From: Daucus carota subsp. sativus
Lineage: Eukaryota; Streptophyta; Magnoliopsida; Apiales; Apiaceae
Length of the DNA: 64,000 nt
Assembly: GCF_001625215.2 (NCBI RefSeq)
Contig: NC_030385.2
Coordinates: 37,411,598-37,475,597 of the forward strand
Direction: 5' to 3'
A model generated the notes under the pieces. That model had not been told where the DNA came from. It did no database searches and saw only the letters and a list, made by a program, of their open reading frames with translations. The position numbers and the translations under genes were made by a program. Position 1 is the stretch's first letter, and every line of letters starts with the position of its first letter. Below are positions 13,563 through 25,429 of the stretch, in pieces.

Positions 13563-15401
13563 TGTAACGCCCCAGATCCGCATCCCACAGATCTGGCTCG
13601 TTACTAAGCATCTGGATCAAACAACACTTGCATTATTTAATAATATCTTACAACAAAACTCTTGCCCCACAAGTCCAGGGCCGATCGTCTTATAACATCA
13701 TTTCCAAGTCTAACTTGATTACATATTGGGAAGTCTGATTACAGACTATAATAACTATTGATAATACTACCAAACGGCGTAATCTAGCGGCCTCAGTTTG
13801 GGTGATGCGCCTTCTCCTTTCCCTTGCCAGTACCCGTTTCCGGGCGGTTCTCCTTAGTCGTGCCATACTCGCTTTTTACTGCTTAAGATAATATAAAGTT
13901 GATGCAAGGATGAGCAATCATATTGCTCAGCAAGTTCACATAGCACATAACAACAAATAGCAGAATAATCGAGTAAAACATCGAAGGCATTTCAAAACAA
14001 AGTAATGAAGCAGATAATGCCAACCAACAGAACAATTTCCAAAAATAAGAAAAGGCTGGTCTTCCACCTTTCGGTAACACTACATGGTCCGATCATAACC
14101 ATTTCGTGCTTCCCGTCCCCCTGTGTAATCTTTGCAGTCTGATCGTCACTGCACAAGATACACCTCACACTCTCATTTTTGCTAGCATAAGGGTTAACAT
14201 TTGTAACCCTAGACTATCCACACACAGCAGACAGTCAATAATTTATCATCTCTTCCACGAATTTAATAAATTCGTGTTGACCAGCTTAAACAGAATCCTC
14301 CGAGTGCACATTACTTCGTCTAAGGAATGCGAACAATGCATCCTTTATTTATTAGTCAAGAAGTTTCAAGCTTTCACAATGTCGGAGAGGTATTGAATAT
14401 TATTATGAGCGGTTACTTCCGAACAAAAGAAGAACCCGAAATGAATAAGATTTTCCGGTTTGCCACTAATATTTGATATCAACTCGGTCAAATCAATAAC
14501 AAACACATTTAAAATATTAAACACACAAGAATGTGTCATATTGGAGAAAAGAAAATAGCGAACTTGCCTGGCGTCCTTAGCTTATAATTAGTGGCTCCGC
14601 TTTTCCAAGTATTAAATAAGTATTCTATACAACACACAAAATAGTGGTTTAGAAATTTATCCAAAAGAAATTAATGATTTAATACTACGAATATTTTCAC
14701 TAATTCCTTGTAATCTCTTGACTAACACTATATTTCAACTCATTATCTTTATATTAGGGGAATTTATGCTTCATTACAAATTTAGTAAAGATTAATCTTC
14801 CATTAATTAATTAGTGATTACTCACTTGTCTATTTAATAACGCCACTCGTCCTATTGTCACTAATTTGACAAATAATACGTCTCAAGTTACCAACTTGTC
14901 TTTGGGTACCAACTTATTTAAATGTGTCACCCAGAATTTTAATAAACGACTTTAGTATAAATCTTCCAATGCCACTTTAAAGATTATTGACTAACCCTTT
15001 TTATTTATTAAAGTTTATAATCCCACAAATTAATCTTACTCTATAGCCTAATTGTTATATAAATTACTTCCTACTTTTAATTTATTAACATATGGCCTTA
15101 TTATTAATGTAACCACTAAATATTCTTTTCCTAAATCTTTTCATAAATTACTTTACTTTATTCTTCCATCCCAAATATAATTATTAGTCCCTCTTATTCC
15201 TTTTATACTCCTTATTATAAGAATTTTAAACCCCTTAAATCCTTATTTTACCAATTGATTGATTTTAGATAATTAATTATGAATTAATTAAATACTACAA
15301 TCACTATACTCCCCTGTACCCCCCATCTTTTCCCAGTATTATCTCCTCTCTCTCCCTCTCTCTCTCTCTCTCTCTTTCTCTCCCTCTCTCCCGTTCGTTC
15401 T

Positions 15402-15439
<38 letters not shown>

Positions 15440-17083
15440 CTTCTCTCTCTCGCCCTCTCTTTCTCTCTCTCGCCATCTCTTTCTCTCTCTCGCCATCTCT
15501 CTACCTCTCTCCCTCTCTCGCTCTGTTTCTTTCTGTCTCGCACAACACCGCCCCTGAAGGCGGCGTTCCGGCCGGCTCCGGCTGTTTCACCGCCTCCCTC
15601 CCCGCCGTAACCTCCGATCTCCCCTCCCCCATTCTGTCCTCTCCCTCTACTGCCCAATCCATCGACCCGCTGAACTCACCGCCATGACTGCCGCAAGGAA
15701 GCCACCATCTCCTCCTCGCCATGGTCGAATCCACACCACAGACTCCTCCTCCCCCCTTCATACGCTTCCAGTCACCGCTGCAGAGCTCCGTCGGCGTTGC
15801 CGACGCGAGCTCCGGCCTCCCCTCCGGCAACACCCGATTTAATTCCTCCGCCCAACTTAATCAATTCAACCTCCAATCCCCAATATTCAGTTAATCCCCA
15901 ATCAACCAACAAACCCCAATTTTAATCAAAACCCTAGCCCTAATTGTTAAAGATTTGAGTGAAATTTGATGTTATATCTAGGCTTATATTCACTGGTTTT
16001 ATTTATCAATACTCAAAGCAAAAACAGTAGCTAAAATGGTCCACAAGAGTTCATTATTCAATTAAACAATTACTTGAATTTAAACCCAATCAATTCCATA
16101 TTAAAGGAAAAGATAAGGTATGGGGTGATACCTTGCTGAAACACTAAACTGATATGCTAGCTCCTCTGTTTTTTTTCTCCCTGGATGGAAGTATCCAAAG
16201 AAAAATCTATTGATTTTTGTTTGCTATTTATAGGCACTCCTAAGTACACTTAAGCCCTAATTGTGTAATTAATTAACATAGATTTACGTGCATTACTTGG
16301 TGGCTACACAATATCCTTGGCCACCACTCAAAACATTCAGTGCCCCATTTTTTTATTTCTTGGCTCAAATTCCAAGGCTCAATTAACCGAAACGAATTTC
16401 CGCCCGGCTCGACCTATTCTCGTATCATTTCGTTTATTTTTGGATAATTTCCGAAACTGAAATAAAATAATAATTTAAATTATCAAATAAATAATATATA
16501 TATATTATTATTATTTGTTATAATATTTTTGGACCAATCTCTAAATTAATTAAAGAGATATGGAGATAAAATAATTATTCCGGCTCAAAACATAATATTA
16601 GCTCCTGAGCCGGTAACTAAATAAATACTCGAGGCTGCATATATTTTTGTACAAACAAAATTCTAAATAAATAGCCCGCACAATTAAATGCTGCGTGTTT
16701 TCTAAAAAAATATCCGCTCTAAACTACGATATATTAATATTTTATAAATTTTATTAAATCAGAGGGTAATAATGTAGCTTTTTTCGTTAAATAAATAATT
16801 AAGCTAGCCAGCTATATTTTTCATACTAGGTGACTAAAATATCCGCTAGACACTAAATTATAACCTTGCATTGGCTCACTATATCCAGACAAATATTTCT
16901 ATTATTAGTGTACATATGTGAATTAATTGTCGGTCAGCATAACCTTATTATTACACCACTACGTACCCTTAAATAAAATATTCCGTACCTCACCTTACTA
17001 ATTCTAAAAATAAAATAATATTCCTGACGTGGTAAATAAAATAATTTTATGCTTACGTACTTGTAAATTTCTCGGTTGTTACA
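13563..17083 (-). repeat. 3' LTR of the retrotransposon
   Basis: 3,521 bp, nearly identical to 23535-27073. In element orientation it is the downstream LTR, bounded by the polypurine tract at 17084-17096. It contains a long CT/GA microsatellite (about 15344-15535). ORFs rich in Arg-Glu within it come from that microsatellite and are not genes. Confidence 0.95.
15344..15535. repeat. (CT)n-rich microsatellite in the 3' LTR
   Basis: Imperfect CT runs interrupted by CGTTC, CGCC and TTTC. In element orientation this is (GA)n. The counterpart in the other LTR is at about 25316-25525 and is longer; it explains the 18-bp difference in LTR length. Confidence 0.9.
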
Positions 17084-17096
17084 TTCTTCCCTCCTT
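17084..17096 (-). other. polypurine tract
   Basis: On the minus strand this reads AAGGAGGGAAGAA and directly abuts the 3' LTR, as required for plus-strand priming in reverse transcription. Confidence 0.85.
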
Positions 17097-18828
17097 AAGG
17101 GATTCCGTCCTCGGAATCTCGATTAGTGCCGAACAACTCTGGGTAATTTTTTCTCATTTCCTCCTCTAATTCCCACGTAGCTTCTTCGATAGCTTGATTT
17201 CGCCATATTACTTTAACTAACTTGACTCTCTTATTCCTCAATTCTTGAATTTTTGAATCTACTATCTCCACTGGTTGCTCTTCGTATGTTAGATCAGGTT
17301 GAATATTTACTGGCTCGTAGTTTAAAACATGACGGTTGTCTGTCTTGTAAACTTTTAACATGGATACATGGAAAACATCATGGATATGTTGTAAATCTGG
17401 GGGTAAGGCTAATTGATAAGAAACACTTCCTACCTTTCTCAAAATTTCAAACGGTCCTATATATCTCGGGTTTAACTTACTTCTTTTTCCAAATCTAATT
17501 ACTCCTTTCCAAGGTGATACTTTCAAAAGCACTTTTTCTCCTACATCAAAGGCTTTCTCATTCCTTTTTAGGTTAGCATATTTCTTTTGCCTATCTTGAG
17601 CTGCAACTAGTCTTTTTCTTATTTTCTCAATTGATTGTTTGGTATGTTGAACTAGATCTGGTCCTAAAATCTTTTTCTCTCCAACTTCATCCCAGCAAAG
17701 TGGTGATCTACACTTTCTACCATATAATGCCTCAAAAGGTGCCATTCCTATACTAGAGTGATAGCTGTTGTTATAAGAAAATTCTACTAAAGGTAAATGA
17801 TCGTCCCAACTTCCCTTGAAATCCAAAGAACAAGCTCTTAACATATCTTCTATGGTCTGAATTGTCCTTTCACTTTGTCCATCTGTTTGAGGGTGGTATG
17901 CAGTACTTAGGTTAAGCCTAGTTCCAAAGCATTCCTGAAATGCTTGCCAAAATCTTGATGTAAATCTAGCATCTCTATCCGACACAATGGATATCGGTAC
18001 TCCATGTTTAGACACAACTTCATTCATGTACATTTTTACTAGTCTTTCGAGGGTGTACTTTTCACTAATAGGAAGAAAATGCGCAGATTTTGTTAGTCTA
18101 TCAACAATTACCCAAATAGCGTCATGATTGGCTCGAGTCCTAGGAAATCCTACTATGAAGTCCATGGTAATATGTTCCCATTTCCATTCTGGGATCTCCA
18201 GTGGTTGCAATAATCCACCAGGTCGTTGATGCTCAGCTTTCACTTTCTGACATGTTAAACATTTACTTACCCAGTCAGCAATCTCCCTTTTCATATTAGG
18301 CCACCAATAATTTCTCTTTAAGTCTTGATACATTTTGGTGCTTCCTGGGTGTATAGAATATTTTGACTCATGAGCTTCACTCAGAATATCCCTTTTAAGA
18401 TCTATCAGGTTAGGAATCCAAATTCTATTGGCAAACCTCCTAACTCCTTTCTCATCTTTAACACTTAAGTACTCATCACCAGTTAATTCAGATCGTCTTT
18501 CTTCAATCATTAATTCCTGACTCTTTTTGATTCTTTCTATTAGTTCCGGTTGTACTAACATCTCATGAATCCTTCCCTCCTTATGCTCCGAATCCTTAAT
18601 TTCCAATTTTAATCTTTCCATTTCCTTAATCAATTCCTTTGGTAAAGACATCATATTTATTCTTTCTTTTCTACTTAAAGCATCAGCAACTACATTCGCT
18701 TTCCCTGGGTGGTAGTTAATTGTACAGTCATAATCCTTTATCAATTCTAACCATCTTCTCTGTCTCATGTTCAACTCTTTCTGAGTAAACAGATACTTTA
18801 AACTTTTATGATCAGTAATATCTCGCAC
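17095..18828 (-). CDS. retrotransposon pol, 3' part: RNase H end, integrase, chromodomain
   Basis: 577 codons. Residues 1-55 are the end of RNase H ([28 protein letters not shown]). The integrase zinc finger is H153, H160, C190 and C193; the catalytic triad is D223 (TMDF), D284 (VSDRD) and E320 (TDGQSE). Then follow a GPF-type module ([21 protein letters not shown]) and a chromodomain-like end ([19 protein letters not shown]) near residues 520-567. This part is intact, but it is cut off from the upstream pol by a frameshift at about 18817-18821, so the first Met in this frame is not a real start. The stop overlaps the polypurine tract. Confidence 0.9.
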   Translation of the reverse strand: MRDITDHKSLKYLFTQKELNMRQRRWLELIKDYDCTINYHPGKANVVADALSRKERINMMSLPKELIKEMERLKLEIKDSEHKEGRIHEMLVQPELIERIKKSQELMIEERRSELTGDEYLSVKDEKGVRRFANRIWIPNLIDLKRDILSEAHESKYSIHPGSTKMYQDLKRNYWWPNMKREIADWVSKCLTCQKVKAEHQRPGGLLQPLEIPEWKWEHITMDFIVGFPRTRANHDAIWVIVDRLTKSAHFLPISEKYTLERLVKMYMNEVVSKHGVPISIVSDRDARFTSRFWQAFQECFGTRLNLSTAYHPQTDGQSERTIQTIEDMLRACSLDFKGSWDDHLPLVEFSYNNSYHSSIGMAPFEALYGRKCRSPLCWDEVGEKKILGPDLVQHTKQSIEKIRKRLVAAQDRQKKYANLKRNEKAFDVGEKVLLKVSPWKGVIRFGKRSKLNPRYIGPFEILRKVGSVSYQLALPPDLQHIHDVFHVSMLKVYKTDNRHVLNYEPVNIQPDLTYEEQPVEIVDSKIQELRNKRVKLVKVIWRNQAIEEATWELEEEMRKNYPELFGTNRDSEDGIP

Positions 18829-21197
18829 TTCTCACCATACAAATAATGACGCCAAATCTTTAAAGCAAACACTATAGCAGCTAACTCTAGGTCATGGGTA
18901 GGATATCTCAACTCGTAATCCTTAAGTTGCCTAGAAGCGTATGCTATCACTTTTCCGTGTTGCATCAGTACACATCCTAGTCCCTTATGAGATGCATCAC
19001 TATAAATCACAAAGTTTCCTGTTTCATCAGGTAAAGTTAACACAGGTGCCGTTGTAAGTCGCTTTTTTAATTCCTGAAAACTTTCCTCGCACTTAGGGGT
19101 CCACTCAAATTTTTCTTCTTTCCTAGTCAATTTGGTCAGAGGAGTTGCAATCTTAGAGAAATCTTTCACGAATCTTCTATAATATCCTGCTAATCCAAGA
19201 AAACTTCTTACCTCTGTCGGGGTCCTAGGCCTATCCCAATTTGATACTGCCTCAATCTTTGCAAGATCTACTGATATTCCTTCTTTAGAAACTACATGTC
19301 CTAGAAACTGTACTTGCTCCATCCAAAACTCACATTTTGAAAACTTAGCATATAATTTTTCTTTCCTCAAAGTTTCCAAGATTATATTAAGATGTTCAAC
19401 ATGTTCTTCCTTCGTCTTAGAATAAATCAGTATATCATCAATAAAAACAATGACAAACTTATCTAAGTACTTTTTGAATACCCTATTCATAAGATCCATA
19501 AAAGCTGCAGGGGCATTAGTTAATCCAAAAGGCATTACTAGAAACTCATAGTGCCCATACCTAGTCCTAAAGGCCGTCTTAGGTACATCTTCGGGTTTGA
19601 TTTTCAATTGATGGTATCCAGACCTCAAATCTATCTTTGAAAAATAGGATGCTCCCTTTAACTGGTCAAACAAATCATCAATCCTAGGTAAAGGATACTT
19701 ATTCTTAATTGTCATCTTGTTTAACTCTCGATAATCAATACACAATCTCATGCTTCCATCTTTCTTTTTGACAAACAAAACAGGGGCTCCCCACGGGGAC
19801 ACACTCGGTCGAATTACTCCCTTATCTAACAATTCTTGCAATTGGGTTGCTAACTCTTTCATTTCTGCTGGTGCCATTCTATAAGGGGCTTTAGATATCG
19901 GTGTCGTACCAGGGACAAGGTCAATGGTGAATTCTATTTCCCTATCAGGCGGTATTCCGGGTAATTCCTCAGGAAACACATCTTTATATTCCTTTACTAC
20001 AGGAATTTCATCAATCTTAGGGTTTGCCTTATTTACGTCTACTACATGAGCTAAATATGCTTGACACCCTTGTCTAAGAAATCTTCTGGCTTGAATAATT
20101 GTCAAAAATTTTCTAGCTTGCTTTTGACCTCTCACCATGACTCTCTTTCCATTAGCACCTTTTAAACTCACACGTTTTCTTCTACAGTTTATTTGCGCAT
20201 CATATTTTGTTAACCAATCCATTCCAAGAATCACATCAAACTCTCCTAGTTTAATAGGGATAAGATCTATCGCAAAGTTTTGTGTTTGAACTAATATCTC
20301 ACAGTTTGGACACACCTGATCTTCCGTGATTACTTCTTGATTGGCTATTTCTATATTCATCATTTCTCCTAAAGGTACAGATTCCATTCCTAACTTATTC
20401 ATGAGTCGAATAGAAATAAAGGATCTACTTGCTCCTGAATCAATTAACACACAGGCATTTTCAGAGTTTACTAGAAGCGTACCTGATATGACATCATTAT
20501 CCACCATAGCATCCTTCAGGGTCATGTTGAGGGTTCGGGCCGTGGGCTTGTTGCTCTTGATCTCTGGTGGTGCAGGTAGTTTTGGTGTAGCATTTTCCTG
20601 CTGGATTTGTCTACACTCTTTCGCCACATGTCCTTTCCTTCCACAATTGAAACATGTAATTGACTTCTCCTTACAGGCAGAGGCGTAATGACCTTTCTTT
20701 CCGCAATTATAACAAGTAGTGGATTCCTGATAACATGGGGGTGGATGCTTCTTTCCACAAGTCTTACAATCGGGTAATGGAGGTCTTCCTTGTAACACAT
20801 TTGTAGTTTGTGCAGTCCTAAATCTTTGACTTCCCTCTCGATTCTGTGGCACTTCTCTCTTTATAAAAGGTTTCTTCACACTCGGGTTCCAAGGTTTCTT
20901 GCCAGAGCTCTGACTATTCTGTGGGGTTTTTCGCTTCCTATCGCCTTTTTCTTTGTTATAAAGCTCATTTCCTGACTCAACAATACAAGCCTTATGTACT
21001 AGTGTTGCGTAGCTAGTGATTTCTAAAACAGCAACTCTATTTTGGATCCAGGGCTTTAAGCCCTGCTGAAAACGTCTAGCCTTCTTCTCGTCCGTATCTA
21101 CTTGATGCGGAACGAACCTAGAAAGCTCGGTAAATTTAGCCTCGTACTCTGCTACAGACATATTCCCCTGTTTGAGCTCCAGAAACTTGAGCTCCAT
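18798..21197 (-). CDS. retrotransposon gag C-terminus, protease, reverse transcriptase, RNase H
   Basis: 799 codons counted from an internal Met. In order: gag retrotrans domain end ([18 protein letters not shown]), zinc knuckles around residues 144-195 (two clear CX2CX4HX4C units), aspartic protease with DSGA at 253, RT with [12 protein letters not shown] near 523 and the FIDD active site at 585-588, and RNase H with YSDAS near 734. The frame ends early at RNase H because one base appears to be missing near 18817-18819. Upstream, an extra A in a run of six A on the minus strand (21225-21230) separates it from the gag start. Apart from these two indels the domains look undamaged. Confidence 0.9.
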   Translation of the reverse strand: MELKFLELKQGNMSVAEYEAKFTELSRFVPHQVDTDEKKARRFQQGLKPWIQNRVAVLEITSYATLVHKACIVESGNELYNKEKGDRKRKTPQNSQSSGKKPWNPSVKKPFIKREVPQNREGSQRFRTAQTTNVLQGRPPLPDCKTCGKKHPPPCYQESTTCYNCGKKGHYASACKEKSITCFNCGRKGHVAKECRQIQQENATPKLPAPPEIKSNKPTARTLNMTLKDAMVDNDVISGTLLVNSENACVLIDSGASRSFISIRLMNKLGMESVPLGEMMNIEIANQEVITEDQVCPNCEILVQTQNFAIDLIPIKLGEFDVILGMDWLTKYDAQINCRRKRVSLKGANGKRVMVRGQKQARKFLTIIQARRFLRQGCQAYLAHVVDVNKANPKIDEIPVVKEYKDVFPEELPGIPPDREIEFTIDLVPGTTPISKAPYRMAPAEMKELATQLQELLDKGVIRPSVSPWGAPVLFVKKKDGSMRLCIDYRELNKMTIKNKYPLPRIDDLFDQLKGASYFSKIDLRSGYHQLKIKPEDVPKTAFRTRYGHYEFLVMPFGLTNAPAAFMDLMNRVFKKYLDKFVIVFIDDILIYSKTKEEHVEHLNIILETLRKEKLYAKFSKCEFWMEQVQFLGHVVSKEGISVDLAKIEAVSNWDRPRTPTEVRSFLGLAGYYRRFVKDFSKIATPLTKLTRKEEKFEWTPKCEESFQELKKRLTTAPVLTLPDETGNFVIYSDASHKGLGCVLMQHGKVIAYASRQLKDYELRYPTHDLELAAIVFALKIWRHYLYGEKCEILLIIKV

Positions 21198-21213
21198 TTG
21201 ATTCTCTAGATGT

Positions 21214-21642
21214 TTAGGAAAGTATTTTTTCTAGGAATAACTCAGTAAACCTAGCCCAAGATATTAGACTAGATCCCTTTAATACTCGCTTAGCTTCCCA
21301 CCAGTAGTTAGCTTCACCTTTAAGCATAAAAGCAGCGAAAATAGTTTTCTTCTCTTCTTCTACACCGACTATCTCAAAAGTCTTCTCTATCTCTCGTAGC
21401 CATATCTTGGCTTCAACGGGATCTACTGTCCCTTTGAATTCTGGGGGTTGCAAAGATTTGAAAGATTTAAAGGAAATAGTGGGTTTAGTAAGCTGACTTG
21501 AAGAATTCCTCTCTGAGTTAGCTTGAAGATTTTGTTGAAGAAAATCAACAAACATTTGAACAGGGTTGGGTTGGGGTTGGAATCCCGGTGGAACTTCAGG
21601 GGTTGGCTCATCAACTGGGTTGTCATTTGGACTTGAACTCAT
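21214..21642 (-). CDS. retrotransposon gag, N-terminal part
   Basis: The likely start is ATG 21642-21640 ([20 protein letters not shown]); a TTG-started extension upstream is not needed. The protein is Pro/Gln-rich, then enters the gag retrotransposon domain ([32 protein letters not shown]). The frame ends after a run of six A at 21225-21230, where one A too many shifts it; the gag domain continues in the next frame from 21197. On the minus strand a pyrimidine-rich stretch with AG lies shortly before the ATG, a possible splice acceptor. Confidence 0.85.
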   Translation of the reverse strand: MSSSPNDNPVDEPTPEVPPGFQPQPNPVQMFVDFLQQNLQANSERNSSSQLTKPTISFKSFKSLQPPEFKGTVDPVEAKIWLREIEKTFEIVGVEEEKKTIFAAFMLKGEANYWWEAKRVLKGSSLISWARFTELFLEKILS

Positions 21643-21666
21643 CTTGATTCTATTAAGAAGAGACAA

Positions 21667-22375
21667 AACATGTTAATAATTTTCGTCAGAAATCATGGTT
21701 ACTTGAGAGTAAAACAGGGTTCAATTTCTTTAAAACTCAGTACAGAAGTTGAAAATTAGTTTGAATGTCTTATTTAAAAAGAGATTTTGTGTCAAAGTTG
21801 CATATTTTGAAAACTTTTTAAAGAAATCTGCAAAACTTAAGTGTCGTTGGAAACCCTTTTAAAATAAATAATTAGTCATTTTGAAAATATTTTCTTTTTC
21901 TCTTTTATTCCCGTTTTTAGAAAAATCTTCTGGTTGAGAATTGATATGCAGAATATCTGACAATAATGAACATGTTGAAAGTAAATGACAAGTCGAGGAT
22001 AGATAACAAAAAGGTAACAACAACAAAACTCATAGGTGAAAACATCATATCATAGAGGTGGTCATAATATCCGAAGCTTTAAAAGTACAAGTCATGATAG
22101 AAACAAAAATACATCTGATCATGTCATTCCTACAACATCATATCTAATCTGGCTATAACTATACAAAAGAGTCCAAACTACAGCACTACTGCCAGATATG
22201 TATATATATATCGATACTACAGCATCTGCATCAAAATAAAAGGTAGTGCATGATACTCTAGTCGATGCTATCCAGTGTCTACAAGTCTACTAAGTATATC
22301 AAAACTATATCTGAGATACACACAGCTGCGTGTGTTATCTCCCAAAAGTAAAACTGTACATATACCATGAGTCAA
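21667..22375. other. spacer between the extra ORF and gag
   Basis: About 700 bp of AT-rich internal retrotransposon sequence. No ORF of note. In element orientation it is upstream of gag and could be leader or intron. Confidence 0.5.
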
Positions 22376-23311
22376 CTAGTAGAATATCTCTGACACTCGA
22401 CGGAGAAACTCACGGAATGCTCTATCCACTATCATAGAGATCATAGGACCGCTCACAAGGCCAGAACTGGTAGACGGAACTCCATGTATATCTGCTCGGA
22501 GTCCCTGAAACACTGAAATGGCAATCTGATACATGATCTCTGAACCAGTGTCCCGAGCTAAGAAGCCCGGCCTCGCAGAAGTAAACAGGGAATCCTGTGA
22601 TCCCTGGAAACCAACCCTCATCTGCTGGACAGAATCTCTCACCTGTAAATATCTCTGGACCAATGACTGGTGCTCATATGGTGGTAGAAAAGCGAAGTCA
22701 GGAATAGGTGGTGGTCCATCAAACTGGGTAGGTGCGGTCATGGGTGCATGAACAGGAATAGTAAAAGGTGGTGCAAAAATGATAGGAGTCGGTAGAGGAG
22801 TAGTGGATACGGGTGGGGGTATAGGGATATCCACCGTAGCGGCTGATACAAAAGTCTGAAACTGGTACTGATCGGTAACTCTGGGAATATCGTAAGTGTA
22901 AGGATAGGGAGTAGGCTCGAACTGTCTAAGCAGCTCAGGGATAGTAGGCTCCTCCCTCACAGGAACTGGCTCAGGAATAGGTGGTACAGGAGCAGTATCT
23001 GGAGGAGTCGGGGTCAACTCGGGTAATGGGGTCTCAAGATCTAACAACTCTATGAAGTCATCATCAGAAACCAGGTCGATAATCTCTGGAGGAGGTGGCT
23101 CTATGATCTGAATCGAGGAGTCATCAGAATCGATGTCAATAACCATAATATCTGATGAGGAGTCACTGGAATCTATAATCATCACATCCATAGAGGGATC
23201 ACTGTCATAAGTAGAGTCAGTGTCCATAGATATGATCTCTAGAGTAGAATCACTGCTGGTCTTTATCTGGGAAGAGAGGTCTGTATCGGAATCTCCCTCG
23301 TATCCTGACAT
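22376..23311 (-). CDS. extra ORF upstream of gag, acidic, with SUMO-interaction-like motifs
   Basis: 311 codons in the same orientation as gag-pol, between the primer binding site and gag. I recognise no known domain. The first 95 residues are acidic and Ser/Asp-rich and hold repeated short hydrophobic cores followed by acids or Ser: VMIIDSSDSS (43-52), IMVIDIDSDD (55-64), EIIDLVSDDD (76-85), then FIELLDLE (86-93). This is the form of SUMO-interacting motifs. The middle (95-210) is Pro-rich. The last 100 residues look helical (LVQRYLQVRDSVQQMRVG, MIVDRAFREFLRRVSE). The ATG at 23311 follows immediately after a good 3' splice site (TTTTGTTTTGTAG on the minus strand), so expression from a spliced transcript is plausible. 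An intact 311-codon frame in a young element argues against chance. Function unknown. Confidence 0.7.
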   Translation of the reverse strand: MSGYEGDSDTDLSSQIKTSSDSTLEIISMDTDSTYDSDPSMDVMIIDSSDSSSDIMVIDIDSDDSSIQIIEPPPPEIIDLVSDDDFIELLDLETPLPELTPTPPDTAPVPPIPEPVPVREEPTIPELLRQFEPTPYPYTYDIPRVTDQYQFQTFVSAATVDIPIPPPVSTTPLPTPIIFAPPFTIPVHAPMTAPTQFDGPPPIPDFAFLPPYEHQSLVQRYLQVRDSVQQMRVGFQGSQDSLFTSARPGFLARDTGSEIMYQIAISVFQGLRADIHGVPSTSSGLVSGPMISMIVDRAFREFLRRVSEIFY

Positions 23312-23518
23312 CTACAAAACAAAATAAACATTATTATTACCAATTATATGATTACTCGTAACTATAAAATATATATGTATACTCATAGGGTTTACTAACC
23401 CGTTGCGTATGTACTCTAACATACGGGATAGGTTCAACAAGGGTACCTATCTTAAACTTTGTGTCGTACTCGCTAGTTATATTCCTAGGGTTTCTCAAAT
23501 CCTAAGGATATAACTATA

Positions 23519-23530
23519 GCTCTGATACCA
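23519..23530 (-). other. primer binding site, initiator tRNA-Met
   Basis: Reads TGGTATCAGAGC on the minus strand, complementary to the 3' end of plant initiator tRNA-Met. It lies 4 bp inside the end of the 5' LTR, as expected. Confidence 0.9.
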
Positions 23531-23534
23531 AACC

Positions 23535-25318
23535 TGTAACGCCCCAGATCCGCATCCCACAGATCTGGCTCGTTACTAAGCATCTGGATCAAACAACACT
23601 TGCATTATTTAATAATATCTTACAACAAAACTCTTGCCCCACAAGTCCAGGGCCGATCGTCTTATAACATCATTTCCAAGTCTAACTTGATTACATATTG
23701 GGAAGTCTGATTACAGACTATAATAACTATTGATAATACTACCAAACGGCGTAATCTAGCGGCCTCAGTTTGGGTGATGCGCCTTCTCCTTTCCCTTGCC
23801 AGTACCCGTTTCCGGGCGGTTCTCCTTAGTCGTGCCATACTCGCTTTTTACTGCTTAAGATAATATAAAGTTGATGCAAGGATGAGCAATCATATTGCTC
23901 AGCAAGTTCACATAGCACATAACAACAAATAGCAGAATAATCGAGTAAAACATCGAAGGCATTTCAAAACAAAATAATGAAGCAGATAATGCCAACCAAC
24001 AGAACAATTTCCAAAAATAAGAAAAGGCTGGTCTTCCACCTTTCGGTAACACTACATGGTCCGATCATAACCATTTCGTGCTTCCCGTCCCCCTGTGTAA
24101 TCTTTGCAGTCTGATCGTCACTGCACAAGATACACCTCACACTCTCATTTTTGCTAGCATAAGGGTTAACATTTGTAACCCTAGACTATCCACACACAGC
24201 AGACAGTCAATAATTTATCATCTCTTCCACGAATTTAATAAATTCGTGTTGACCAGCTTAAACAGAATCCTCCGAGTGCACATTACTTCGTCTAAGGATT
24301 GCGAACAATGCATCCTTTATTTATTAGTCAAGAAGTTTCAAGCTTTCACAATGTCGGAGAGGTATTGAATATTATTATGAGCGGTTACTTCCGAACAAAA
24401 GAAGAACCCGAAATGAATAAGATTTTCCGGTTTGCCACTAATATTTGATATCAACTCGGTCAAATCAATAACAAACACATTTAAAATATTAAACACACAA
24501 GAATGTGTCATATTGGAGAAAAGAAAATAGCGAACTTGCCTGGCGTCCTTAGCTTATAATTAGTGGCTCCGCTTTTCCAAGTATTAAATAAGTATTCTAT
24601 ACAACACACAAAATAGTGGTTTAGAAATTTATCCAAAAGAAATTAATGATTTAATACTACGAATATTTTCACTAATTCCTTGTAATCTCTTGACTAACAC
24701 TATATTTCAACTCATTATCTTTATATTAGGGGAATTTATGCTTCATTACAAATTTAGTAAAGATTAATCTTCCATTAATTAATTAGTGATTACTCACTTG
24801 TCTATTTAATAACGCCACTCGTCCTATTGTCACTAATTTGACAAATAATACGTCTCAAGTTACCAACTTGTCTTTGGGTACCAACTTATTTAAATGTGTC
24901 ACCAAGAATTTTAATAAACGACTTTAGTATAAATCTTCCAATGCCACTTTAAAGATTATTGACTAACCCTTTTTATTTATTAAAGTTTATAATCCCACAA
25001 ATTAATCTTACTCTATAGCCTAATTGTTATATAAATTACTTCCTACTTTTAATTTATTAACATATGGCCTTATTATTAATGTAACCACTAAATATTCTTT
25101 TCCTAAATCTTTTCATAAATTACTTTACTTTATTCTTCCATCCCAAATATAATTATTAGTCCCTCTTATTCCTTTTATACTCCTTATTATAAGAATTTTA
25201 AACCCCTTAAATCCTTATTTTACCAATTGATTGATTTTAGATAATTAATTATGAATTAATTAAATACTACAATCACTATACTCCCCTGTACCCCCCATCT
25301 TTTCCCAGTATTATCTCC

Positions 25319-25360
<42 letters not shown>

Positions 25361-25379
25361 CCTCTCTCCCGTTCGTTCT

Positions 25380-25429
<50 letters not shown>

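Noticed and set aside
13883-14396. 65- and 96-codon ORFs in the LTR, repeated at 23855-24368
   Set aside because: Duplicated only because the LTR is duplicated; no recognisable domain and short length.
15284-15657. Arg/Glu-repeat ORFs (and the twins at 25256-25647)
   Set aside because: They are translations of the CT/GA microsatellite in the LTRs, in overlapping frames.
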